From contig NW_015438358.1 of the NCBI RefSeq assembly GCF_001293395.1, forward strand, positions 1,121,095 through 1,185,094: DNA of 64,000 nt, read 5' to 3'. This stretch comes from Leptomonas pyrrhocoris (Eukaryota > Euglenozoa > Kinetoplastea > Trypanosomatida > Trypanosomatidae). Shown in pieces: positions 1-8,722 of the stretch. Under the pieces are notes generated by a model that saw nothing but the letters and a program-made list of their open reading frames with translations, was not told the origin of the DNA and made no database searches. Made by a program: the position numbers and the translations under genes. Each line of letters starts with the position of its first letter. Position 1 is the first letter of the stretch.

Positions 1-1
1 C

Positions 2-484
2 CTCATTGCCATGACGCACGGTATGGATTTGGTAACGCGTCTTCAGGTACACTCGTTGAAGGAGACGTTCCTGAAGCCCTACAGCATCGCCACGGCAGCA
101 AGCGATACGCCCACCGGTGCGGCGTGTCCGAACGTTCCCGAGTCCACAGCAGCAGCCGCAACAGCACCTCTCCTGGTAAATGTGGATGCGGCTGCTGTGA
201 CGGACAAGTCAGTCGTGCCAGTTCTCGCCGTGCCGGGTTCCATGTACAACGTCACCGCGGGAACGCGACGGCGGTACCTGCTTGCGGTTCCCTTGACGGC
301 GACGGCGGTGCGAGAGCAGATCGTTCTCTCCGCTGAGGCTGTGCTGCAGCACTTCCCCTGCCTTTACCTGCGTAGCCTCGCGGAGCTGCTGAATCGGTAC
401 GAGGCAAAGTGGAATTCGCTGAAGGCGGCGACCGGGCAAAACCCCCGGTCTTCAGCAACTGCTGATTCCGCAAGTACGCAATGA
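2..484 (+). CDS. C-terminal part of an unrecognised protein (5' end outside window)
   Basis: The frame is already open at the window edge and ends in TGA, so this is probably the last 160 codons of a longer gene. The first visible Met (base 11) need not be the start. The visible protein has an Ala/Thr/Pro-rich stretch in the middle. It then becomes more ordered: a hydrophobic strand (RRRYLLAVPL), a probable helix (REQIVLSAEAVLQHFPCLYL) and a second helix with a leucine pattern, followed by a Ser/Thr-rich tail. No family motif is recognisable. Codon use is GC-rich at third positions, like the other genes, and unlike the T-rich spacer that follows. I assign no function. Confidence 0.6.
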   Translation, partial: LIAMTHGMDLVTRLQVHSLKETFLKPYSIATAASDTPTGAACPNVPESTAAAATAPLLVNVDAAAVTDKSVVPVLAVPGSMYNVTAGTRRRYLLAVPLTATAVREQIVLSAEAVLQHFPCLYLRSLAELLNRYEAKWNSLKAATGQNPRSSATADSASTQ

Positions 485-1511
485 GGGAGTGGCAACCTCC
501 TCTCTTTCCTGTTTCGCTGTCTTTATCAATGCTGGGCTCCTCCTTGCTGGTCACGTGACGCAAGGGGTGCATTTTCTGCTAGTGAGGGAAAAGCGAGCAC
601 TTGGGCCTTCTTTTTTCTTAAAAGCAAAAACCACTTCTTCTCTCCCACCAACAGCACGATCACGCAAATTATTGCTTTGGCGTCTTTTTTTTTTCTCTTT
701 AATTCACTCAGAAGGTTTTCTTCTCCTTTTTGCTTCCTGTTGCCACTTCAGCTATTTAGTGTCGTGTTTTCTATTTTGGTACATCAAAAACAGAACGGCT
801 GTAAGAGGGAAAAATGAAAACGAATTTTGCTGTCGGCGAGTTTTCTGTTTGAATTTGTCCTCTCTTCACAGCCGGCATAGCGCTGTCCGTTGCCGATGCG
901 AACTGTTCGCGTCAACGATTCTGCTAAATAGCATCGAGAATCTTACGCTGCTTCGCGGCACTGCTGCTGCATACCAACTAGATTTTCGTTGCTTTCGCGC
1001 GTTTCACTGCCTATCTTTCTTTCTCTTTTGCAACACGGTGCGTACTTGTGAAGGTGCACCTACGCACCCAGAAGGGAGGGATCCATTGTGCTACAGACAC
1101 GCATAGCCTTTTCTTTTTTTTTTCTTTTCGGCACCACCGTGCTGTGACATCTTCCACCCACTCGGCAACTCTTCACAACTCCACCGCTTTCTCTTTTTTT
1201 CTTAAATCATTTTATATTCATGAAATACTCCGCTTAGCTGCTTTCTTTTTCTCTCCGATATTCCATGCGTGAAGCTTCACTCCAAGCTCCATCCAACGAG
1301 TAGAGGAAAGGTGCCGCCGTGTCAAGGCGACGGATAGATCGACGCAGCAACGCAGCGTCCTTCGTGACATCGGCGCCGACACAGGCTTCGAGAAAGAGGA
1401 GGGGGAGGAGGCAGCGGTGCTACAGGCAGTGTGGCACGTTGCTGTGCGACCCGCTCTTTCCACGGGGCTTGGCGTGACTGTGGGGCGCAGCAGCCGCTGT
1501 AGCCGGAAAGG
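485..1511 (+). other. Spacer (3' UTR / 5' UTR) before the CLC gene
   Basis: No gene is supported here. The stretch is T/C-rich with long T runs around 685 and 1110-1130. A second pyrimidine tract at about 1240-1256 is followed by the first AG at 1273-1274, a good candidate trans-splice acceptor giving a 5' UTR of about 240 nt. Open frames in the stretch encode Phe/Leu/Ser-rich strings typical of pyrimidine-rich DNA and lack proper ATG starts. Confidence 0.6.
1273..1274 (+). promoter_or_regulatory. Predicted spliced-leader acceptor AG for the CLC gene
   Basis: This is the first AG downstream of the pyrimidine tract at about 1240-1256. Trypanosomatid trans-splicing normally uses such an AG. 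The prediction comes from sequence pattern only. Confidence 0.45.
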
Positions 1512-4205
1512 ATGACCTCGTCTGCCGCACCACGCAACAGGCGAGAGGCGGACTCCGCCACCGCTGCGTGGTTTCACGAGCTTGTGCGGGAGGTCGAGGT
1601 GGTGGGGGATGCGGAGGTTAACCGAGCCCGTGCGCCGCTCTTTGAGAAGGCACATCGTCCCCATGTCTTCACGGCCGAGGAGCGCCGTCGGATGGACCGC
1701 TACGAGGGTATTGACTACGCTGAGGGGCAGTCTCTCGTCCAACGCATCGATGCTAGTGGGCGGAAGAAGGCTGACGCGCAAGGGTGGCTGCGCCTCTTCA
1801 TGTTTGTGCTGATTGGTGTGACGGTGGGCGCCTGGTCGCTGCTGCTGTTTCAAACACTCGACTACCTTTCCGATGTGAAACTGGAGGCAGTGCAGGGGGT
1901 GGTGCGGAGTCGCAGCAACCACACCCAGCCGCCATCTTCATCCACAGAGGCGCCGTTATTTGTGAGTGATGTGAATGGATTCTTCTCTCGTTTCACTGTG
2001 TCGCAGCTACGTGTAGGAAATGACAACAGCGACAGTAACAGCAGTCCCTTTGGTCCAATTGTACTGAGCACCGTCTCCTGGTGGGCCTTGCTCCGCGGCT
2101 ACCTGCTTTACGTTATATGGGGGCTCATCACCGCACTGCTGTCCTCCTTGTGCTGCCTCGTGATGCCGAGCGCGGCAGGCAGCGGCATTCCTGATGTGAT
2201 GGCTTACCTAAACGGCGTTATGTTTCCTCGCATCTTCAACATCCGCAACTTGGTCGTCAAGACGCTGTCGTGCATCTTGGCGGTGAGTGCGGGGCTTCCC
2301 GTTGGCACGGAGGGTCCGATGATCCACATGGGGTCGCTGATTGGTGCGGGTCTACCGACGGGTCGTAGCCGGTCGCTGCGTTGCAGTGCGACGTCCATCT
2401 TTGACATCTTCCGTAACCCACGCGATCAGCGCGACTTCATCTCTGCCGGTGCCGCGTGCGGCTTGACGAGCGCCTTCTCGAGCCCACTGGGTGGCATGCT
2501 CTTTGTTATGGAGGAGATGGCCACGCACTTCTCCGTGCGGCTGGCGTGGCTCGTTTTTATTTCTTGTCTCTCCTGCATGTGGATTATTCAAACGGTGAAC
2601 TCGTTCGTGTCGGGCTGGCACTTGGTCGATCGGTCAGCCATGGCGTTTGGCAACCTTCGCGAGGCAGCGATGGCCATGTTCTACATTGACACCGTCCCAG
2701 AAAACACCGCCCCCCTCTACAGCCTCACCTTCATCCCTACCGCGGTCGTGGCCGTCGTGTCAGGAGTGCTGGCCGTCGCGTACACCATCAGCAGCGTTCG
2801 CTTCTCCCGTTGGCGCGGGCGGTGGCTCTTTCCCACGGCGCTCTACCGCGTCTTGGAGCCGTGTCTTTTTGCCTTTTTGTTTTCATCGTGCTGTTACCTT
2901 CTGCCGCTGCTCACGCCGTGCGTGCCGACGCCGCCGCATGTGCGGGCGAAGCAGGCGGAGCTTCACGTGGAGCTGTTTACTGCGTTCTGCGCGCAGCCCG
3001 CCAGCACGCACCATCCCCTCGCCACCCTCACCATGACGAGTCCCTACAACCTGCTGCGCCTTCTCTTTTCTCGCCACACCGCCGGACTCTTCCCTGCGTG
3101 GTCGCTGCTGTTGCACCTCAGCGTGTACGTGGTGGGGTCGAGCTACGCGGGTGGCATGTTTATCTCCTGCGGCACGGTCATCCCCTCGCTGTTGATCGGC
3201 GCGGTGCAGGGCCGCCTGATTGGGGTGCTGTTCCGCCAGCCGCAGTGGGCGGACGAGGGCGTCGTGGCGCTTGTTGGCGCTGCCGCTTACTTCGCCGCCA
3301 TCTCTCGCCTGACCTTCGCTCTCGTCGTCATTATGATGGAGCTAACGGCGGATGTATCGCACGTGACGTGTATCATGCTGGGCGTGCTGCTGGCGAAGGG
3401 CATCGCGGACAAGTGCTGCCACTCCTTCTACCACGCCTCGCTGGAGGTGAAAGCGGTGCCCTTCTTGGAGGCGCAGACGAGCATGCACCTTCTGGACACC
3501 TACACCGCCCGTGACATCATGACGTCTCCTGTAGTGAATCTGGAGACGATCGACACCGTGCTGCACGTGCTGGAGGCGCTCACCATGACGACGCATAACG
3601 CGTTTCCCGTAGTGCGCGTTGGCGAGGCGGATCAGGCGTACGAAGGCGTGGTGACGCGCACACAGCTGCAGCTCCTGTTGTGGGTGGTGTACCTGCGAGA
3701 AGTGGGAGAGTCCGACGAGGTGTTTCTCTGCGACAGTGACGGCGATGACGGCGATGATGGCAATGGCAACGGTGATGCTGCGGCACCCGTGGTCGGCGAG
3801 AGGGGGGATCCGACGGCATCCGCAACGACTGACGCGTGGGCGCCACCCCTGCCAGCTCCCACACACGTCTCCGACGCGGAACTGAAGCGTGTGCGGGAGT
3901 TTCTCTTTTGGAATCGTCTCCCGCAGATCCCGATGACCGAGGACCTCCCGCTCGCCACCATTCGCTCCTACATCGACCTCAGCCCTTACATTGACCGCAG
4001 CGCGCCGTACGTTCAGGATGGCGCTTGCGTGTCGCGGGCGTACTACACCTTTCGCCATCTTGGGCTGCGTCACTTGCCTGTAGTAGACCGCACACTGCGG
4101 GTGGTGGGGATGTTGACGAGAGTGAACTTTGTGGGGGATCGACTGCTGGAGAAGGTGGAGGCTCGTCAGGCTGCGGAGTCGCATGGTGGGTGGCACGTGC
4201 ACTAA
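1512..4205 (+). CDS. CLC-family chloride channel / Cl-/H+ exchanger with C-terminal CBS domains
   Basis: This is an integral membrane protein of 897 residues that moves chloride, probably in exchange for protons, across an organelle or surface membrane. Visible CLC hallmarks are GSGIP (223-227), which lines the anion path, and GTEGP (265-269), whose Glu267 is the gating glutamate. Another is the PLGGMLFVMEE stretch with Glu334/335 in the position of the proton glutamate of exchangers. Family knowledge says that keeping both glutamates favours exchange over a pure channel; that is inference here. Helices run from about 95 to 640. CBS1 begins near residue 660 (TARDIMTSPVV) and CBS2 lies near 840-885 (LRHLPVVD...VVGMLTR). 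They are separated by an acidic Asp/Gly insert near 740-755. The length is typical of eukaryotic CLCs. The start is the first ATG after a good acceptor site. Confidence 0.93.
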   Translation: MTSSAAPRNRREADSATAAWFHELVREVEVVGDAEVNRARAPLFEKAHRPHVFTAEERRRMDRYEGIDYAEGQSLVQRIDASGRKKADAQGWLRLFMFVLIGVTVGAWSLLLFQTLDYLSDVKLEAVQGVVRSRSNHTQPPSSSTEAPLFVSDVNGFFSRFTVSQLRVGNDNSDSNSSPFGPIVLSTVSWWALLRGYLLYVIWGLITALLSSLCCLVMPSAAGSGIPDVMAYLNGVMFPRIFNIRNLVVKTLSCILAVSAGLPVGTEGPMIHMGSLIGAGLPTGRSRSLRCSATSIFDIFRNPRDQRDFISAGAACGLTSAFSSPLGGMLFVMEEMATHFSVRLAWLVFISCLSCMWIIQTVNSFVSGWHLVDRSAMAFGNLREAAMAMFYIDTVPENTAPLYSLTFIPTAVVAVVSGVLAVAYTISSVRFSRWRGRWLFPTALYRVLEPCLFAFLFSSCCYLLPLLTPCVPTPPHVRAKQAELHVELFTAFCAQPASTHHPLATLTMTSPYNLLRLLFSRHTAGLFPAWSLLLHLSVYVVGSSYAGGMFISCGTVIPSLLIGAVQGRLIGVLFRQPQWADEGVVALVGAAAYFAAISRLTFALVVIMMELTADVSHVTCIMLGVLLAKGIADKCCHSFYHASLEVKAVPFLEAQTSMHLLDTYTARDIMTSPVVNLETIDTVLHVLEALTMTTHNAFPVVRVGEADQAYEGVVTRTQLQLLLWVVYLREVGESDEVFLCDSDGDDGDDGNGNGDAAAPVVGERGDPTASATTDAWAPPLPAPTHVSDAELKRVREFLFWNRLPQIPMTEDLPLATIRSYIDLSPYIDRSAPYVQDGACVSRAYYTFRHLGLRHLPVVDRTLRVVGMLTRVNFVGDRLLEKVEARQAAESHGGWHVH

Positions 4206-4802
4206 GGTGATCACTTGCGCGACAGCACGCCTCTTCGAGGTGGGGCTTTTTAAGCTTCCGTGGCCAAATGCTCCGAGACTGCTTCCGTTGTTGAGATCCA
4301 CACTTTCTGTGGCTTGCTTTGAGACGTCCGATAGTCCTCATTGCTTAGAAAGAAAAGAATTATCTCGTTGCTTTTACCTATGTTCAACGTTCTGCTGTAC
4401 TTGATGTCTTGTGTGTCTTTTTAAAGTTATTGAACAAAGCAACGGCTCATCACTCTGTGATGCGCTATCGGTAGTCAATACAAACAACTTGGCTTTTACG
4501 TGTTGTGTTCCCGTTATCGAAGGCGGCGTTATTGCACGTTATTATCTTCGCAGCAGGATGAAGAAGCTGCCGATGAAGCTTTGACACTTTCAAAAGCTGT
4601 ACTCAACTGGCCCGGCACACACACCGACTCTTTAATTTCTCCTCATTATGCTCCGCCCCTTTTCACATTTCGATGCCTCTTCGGCTTTAGCACCGTCTCT
4701 CAAAACAGGAGGTGACCTACGTCTGGTGTTCGTGGAAGTCTTTCGCTTGAAAATCGATTTCGAAAAGAAAGGTTTCTTCCTCCCATTCTGCCTCTCGTCG
4801 GG
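4206..4802 (+). other. Spacer between the CLC and Pus7 genes
   Basis: No gene is seen. A pyrimidine-rich stretch from about 4630 leads to an AG at 4689-4690, the likely trans-splice acceptor, which leaves a 5' UTR of about 112 nt. Confidence 0.5.
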
Positions 4803-7727
4803 ATGCTGCACGCGTGTGGCATCACGTCCTCACTCATTTCTCGTCCTGCGTCCACGGCTCGGCGTTTGGATGATGCTGTGGATGCTGACACGATTCCAGG
4901 CGATGCCGCAACGTCATCGTCGTCGCTGTGGTGGCAGAGGTGTGCCACAGGCGACATCAAGGTTTTGCCAGAGGATTTTGTAGTGGTGGAGATCGACCCA
5001 ACTGGACAGCGCACTGATGCGAACCCATACGTGTTTCCTGCTGTCGATGCCTTTAATTCCACCACGTCAGCTCGCGACACGAACCCCACTGAGGCGGCTG
5101 ACCTCGACGATGACGGAGGGGAAGTGGCACACGAGTGTGGGAACAGCGTGGGCGACGTTTCTCTTCTGTGCAAGTCTGTCGCGGCGGAAGCGGTGGCCCC
5201 TCCGTCGACGCGAGCGCTGCACGACTTACACCGGCTACTCGTGGAGTGTGCGCCTACCCTGCGACAGTTGTTTGGGGATGCTACGGAGGTCGAAGAGAAA
5301 GTCAGCGCGACCTTCACGCAAGCTGACCTGACCGCGCTGATTCGAGATGCGCATCTGTCTGCGCAAGGCGTTCTGCCTTCCTCCTCGTCAAAGACAAAAG
5401 ATGGTGCAGCAACACCAGAAGCGACGACTACAGCATCATCATCCGCTACGGAGACCTTTCCGTGGTGGCGTGGAAGCCACTGTTTGGGCGAGTTCGCCGA
5501 GAAGAAGGAGCGCCAGATTGTGCATCTGCTGGTGCGGCGCTGCTTTCCACACATGCGCTCGTACGCAGCCATTTCAGGAGCTTCCACTGCCGCCTCTTCG
5601 TCGTCACCGTCAGTGGACGACGTAGCTTCTGTGCTTTCGTGCTCGCTGGACTTGCACTACGTTCTGTTTTGTGCCACTCTCGGCGCGGAGGCTGCGCTGT
5701 GTATTGCACGGTGGGCCATTGCGGCGCAATCGGCACGACAGGAGCGCAGCCTCGACGCAGCGACACGCCGGGAAATGCAGCTCATTACACCTGTGGATGA
5801 CAGCGTGGCACCGGCCAGTGTGGACAGAGGTGTGTGCTTTGCGTCCTTTGACCCACTGACCGAAGCGATGCGGCGGCCCATTGCGACGTCGTCTCCGCGT
5901 GACGTGGGCACAGATGGGCAACATAAAGGTGATGACGAGGCTTCTCCTTCCTTTCCTGCTGGCTGCGCAGAGCAGCAGATGCCGCTGCTGTCAGACAAGG
6001 ATGTGCGTCGCCACGTCCACGACGCCCTCCGCCGCTTCTACCCTTTCATCAAATGTCAAGTACATAACGGCCAGGTCGTCCTGCGCTACACGCCAAAGCC
6101 GGGTCCGAAGAACACCACGGACAGCACTGCGCCATCCAATGAGAGCGTCCTGCTTGGCGTACGGCGTCCGCGAGAAGCTGAGGGGGAAGCAACAAAGGCG
6201 GATCTTAACGCCGACCTCCCCTCTGGCGCCACCTCCGATTTCGTTCATTTCATTGTCCGGAAGCGCAATCTGGACACGGCCGAGATGCGGCAGCTTGTTG
6301 GGGAGTACTGCAAGCTGAAGGACGGTAGCGTGTGCGCGGCCGGCATGAAGGACAAGAAGGCCGTCACCACGCAGCGCTGTTCCATTCCAAACACAAAGAC
6401 ACCCTCCATGTCCCAGGTGGGGTGCAGTTCACTGGCCGCCTCTACGCCAGCTTCTCCAATAATTCTGCGCTGGCCTGCTGACCCGCAAAACAGCTACGCC
6501 ACGGTGCTCTGCGCTGCACCCCGCAGCGGCCCCGTCCATTTAGGACAGCTGAAAGGGAATTGGTTCTTGGTGCTGGTCCGACACGTGCGATGGGCCATGG
6601 CCGGCGAGAGGCGAGGGTGGGGTGGCGACACCGCGGGCACACAGGCGACGCAGTGCGAGGAGCCACAAAATGCTCCGGTATGCCGTAGTGAGGAAGAAGG
6701 CACTCTTCGTACGTTTCTGGAAGAGCGCTTCAGTGAGTGCGTGGAGTACGGCTTTGTCAACTACTTTGGCCAACAGCGATTCGGCGAGACCATCGAGCAC
6801 GCGGACGACCACACAGGGGTGCACCTCTTTGCAGGCCGGTGGGTGGATGCCGTGCGGAGCCTCTTCCGTGCCTGCCCTGACGTCTACGACGCTTTTCCAG
6901 AGAAGATGGAGGCCCGCTTTGTGCCTGGGAGCTCTCGAGACGCACAGGTGATGACGCACGCGCTGCGTCAGACCTACCGCATGTACTTCTCCGAGCACCC
7001 GCTGACGCGCGCGGATGTGCAGACCTTCAGCGCTCTCTGGACACGACTGTGCGAGAAGGCCATTACGGAGGGTGTGGCTTACTACCTGCGATCGTTGTGG
7101 GTGCACGCCGGGCAGAGTGTTTTCTTCAACTTGGCCGCCTCTTTCATCGTCGACGGGATGCAGCGGCCGCCGCCACTTTGCTCTGCCAACGGTGAGAGGC
7201 GCGCCGTGCCGACCTCGGGCGCAACCGAAAGTGTGGACTCTCCACTTGCTTCAACACCCGCACCAGCATCAACAGCGGCAACCGCTGATGGTCTACCCCC
7301 GCTTCCCTACGCCACTGTTGCCAAGTCCTACTTACCTTTGGGCGGATATCAAGTAGATCGAGCCGCTGCAGAGGAGGGCACTAGGGGAGGGGAGGAAAAC
7401 AGCGCTGCGTGGCAGGGGTGGAGGGAGGCGGCGATTGAGCACGCCTTGCGCACACTTCGCTGGACCGAGGCGCAGGCATTTGAGCAACGGAAAGTGGCTG
7501 GTGTGCCTGTACCGGGCTCGTGGCGAGCAGTGGTGGTGCGCCCGCGCGATGCTGTTCTGGAATGGATGACGAACGATGAGGTGCGCGCCGAGGCGCAACT
7601 GTCCGACACGCCAGCCACGCACTCGCAGTCCGCATTGCCTTCCATGCGACTGTCGTTTGCGCTTCCGTCATCCACTTACGCGACCGTTTTTTTGCGTGAG
7701 GTGCTGGGATGTGATAAGTGGTGGTGA
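4803..7727 (+). CDS. PUS7: TruD/Pus7-family tRNA/RNA pseudouridine synthase
   Basis: The product (974 residues) should convert uridine to pseudouridine in tRNA and possibly other RNAs. An N-terminal TruD signature GDIKVLPEDFVVVEI lies at residues 50-64. The catalytic motif AGMKDKKAVTTQR carries the conserved aspartate at Asp517, equivalent to the catalytic Asp of E. coli TruD. The family-diagnostic NYFGQQRFG is at 653-661. The TRUD insertion domain follows, and the protein ends with a short conserved region after a Pro/Ala linker (about 795-840). It is longer than yeast Pus7 (about 680 residues) because of low-complexity inserts near 195-215, 375-400 and 795-840 and a long segment between the N-terminal signature and the catalytic motif. 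A mitochondrial, cytosolic or nuclear site cannot be decided from the sequence. Confidence 0.93.
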   Translation: MLHACGITSSLISRPASTARRLDDAVDADTIPGDAATSSSSLWWQRCATGDIKVLPEDFVVVEIDPTGQRTDANPYVFPAVDAFNSTTSARDTNPTEAADLDDDGGEVAHECGNSVGDVSLLCKSVAAEAVAPPSTRALHDLHRLLVECAPTLRQLFGDATEVEEKVSATFTQADLTALIRDAHLSAQGVLPSSSSKTKDGAATPEATTTASSSATETFPWWRGSHCLGEFAEKKERQIVHLLVRRCFPHMRSYAAISGASTAASSSSPSVDDVASVLSCSLDLHYVLFCATLGAEAALCIARWAIAAQSARQERSLDAATRREMQLITPVDDSVAPASVDRGVCFASFDPLTEAMRRPIATSSPRDVGTDGQHKGDDEASPSFPAGCAEQQMPLLSDKDVRRHVHDALRRFYPFIKCQVHNGQVVLRYTPKPGPKNTTDSTAPSNESVLLGVRRPREAEGEATKADLNADLPSGATSDFVHFIVRKRNLDTAEMRQLVGEYCKLKDGSVCAAGMKDKKAVTTQRCSIPNTKTPSMSQVGCSSLAASTPASPIILRWPADPQNSYATVLCAAPRSGPVHLGQLKGNWFLVLVRHVRWAMAGERRGWGGDTAGTQATQCEEPQNAPVCRSEEEGTLRTFLEERFSECVEYGFVNYFGQQRFGETIEHADDHTGVHLFAGRWVDAVRSLFRACPDVYDAFPEKMEARFVPGSSRDAQVMTHALRQTYRMYFSEHPLTRADVQTFSALWTRLCEKAITEGVAYYLRSLWVHAGQSVFFNLAASFIVDGMQRPPPLCSANGERRAVPTSGATESVDSPLASTPAPASTAATADGLPPLPYATVAKSYLPLGGYQVDRAAAEEGTRGGEENSAAWQGWREAAIEHALRTLRWTEAQAFEQRKVAGVPVPGSWRAVVVRPRDAVLEWMTNDEVRAEAQLSDTPATHSQSALPSMRLSFALPSSTYATVFLREVLGCDKWW

Positions 7728-8722
7728 GACGGCACTCGCGAAACGAGTTGGCGATGGACAGAGACAGGGAGAGGCGAACCTCTACGCCCATTGCTGTTTT
7801 CTTTTGACTGGTTGCGGGATATGTCCTCAATACGTTTCGCCTGAACGCCGGCAATGCTTCTCGGCTCTGATGAGGGAAAGTGTTTTCTCTAACGTGCTCA
7901 CACAACACTGGTGCATGAACTTAAGCTCCGCTGTCGACTTGAAGTGCTGTAACACTTCTGACCCGTGCACACGTGCAGCGGCGAGCAAGGGGGACTGACT
8001 CAATGAAACGAATGAAAAGTAAAAAGCAATCGCACATCAACAAGGTTCAACTTTCCCGCTTGGATAGATGAGCTGACGACGGCGCTACACGAGAGGTTCA
8101 TCACCAACTAAAAAAAAAACGCTCTTTTTTTTGTTCTTCTGAGCATTGTACTTCTTGCATACTTCGTTGTGTGGATGGCGCGCAGAGTGCTCCCCAACGC
8201 TGCATTTGATTTGTACAGCCAACCCTATTTTCCTCACCTCCGCGTTTCTGTTTCACCTTCTTGATCCCTCACATTCTATGCTGCCTTTACCGTTCAGTCA
8301 GTACAAATTTCAAACAAACACACACACACACACGTACGGACGTACACACTCTCAGGTGTCTCTGTCCACTTTTTGTCTTCTCTCATTTGTTTTCGCTTAC
8401 GTCGTAGCTTCTGCCAATTCTACTTGTATTCAGACCGTCTGACAGCTTTGTTTTCGGGCTGCGCGCGTGCGCACGGTATTTTGTTTTTGTTGGTTGTTGC
8501 TGATTTGACGCGGCCATACTCGCGGAACTGACCCTGAAGGAGGAAAAGGACCGACCTGAGCGCCAAAGAGGGAGGCGCTCCGCTGCATCTACGGAGTTTG
8601 CAGTTTTTTTTGTTTTAGGTGTTTTAGCACTTTGGCAAACGCAGGTGGACAGAGTTCGCCGCGAGCTGAGCGGAGTACAATCCTTTGCACTGAAGACACT
8701 CCAGACACCAAGGCAAGCGAGA
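7728..8722 (+). other. Spacer between Pus7 and the MYND-finger gene
   Basis: No gene is supported. It contains an A9 run followed by a T run near 8110-8132, a (CA)7 microsatellite at 8319-8333 and T-rich tracts. The last tract (8603-8616) precedes AG dinucleotides at 8617-8618 and 8626-8627. Confidence 0.5.
8617..8627 (+). promoter_or_regulatory. Predicted spliced-leader acceptor(s) for the MYND-finger gene
   Basis: Two AGs, at 8617-8618 and 8626-8627, directly follow a T-rich tract (8603-8616). They lie about 100 nt before the ATG at 8723, which supports that ATG as the start and excludes the upstream GTG-initiated extension. Confidence 0.5.

Noticed and set aside
489-1106. 205-codon + strand open frame after the first gene
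   Set aside because: It begins with GTG, is Phe/Leu/Ser-rich from pyrimidine tracts and has no proper start or motif.
8645-8722. GTG-initiated N-terminal extension of the MYND protein
   Set aside because: Eukaryotic nuclear genes normally start at ATG. The acceptor AGs at 8617-8627 fit the ATG at 8723.
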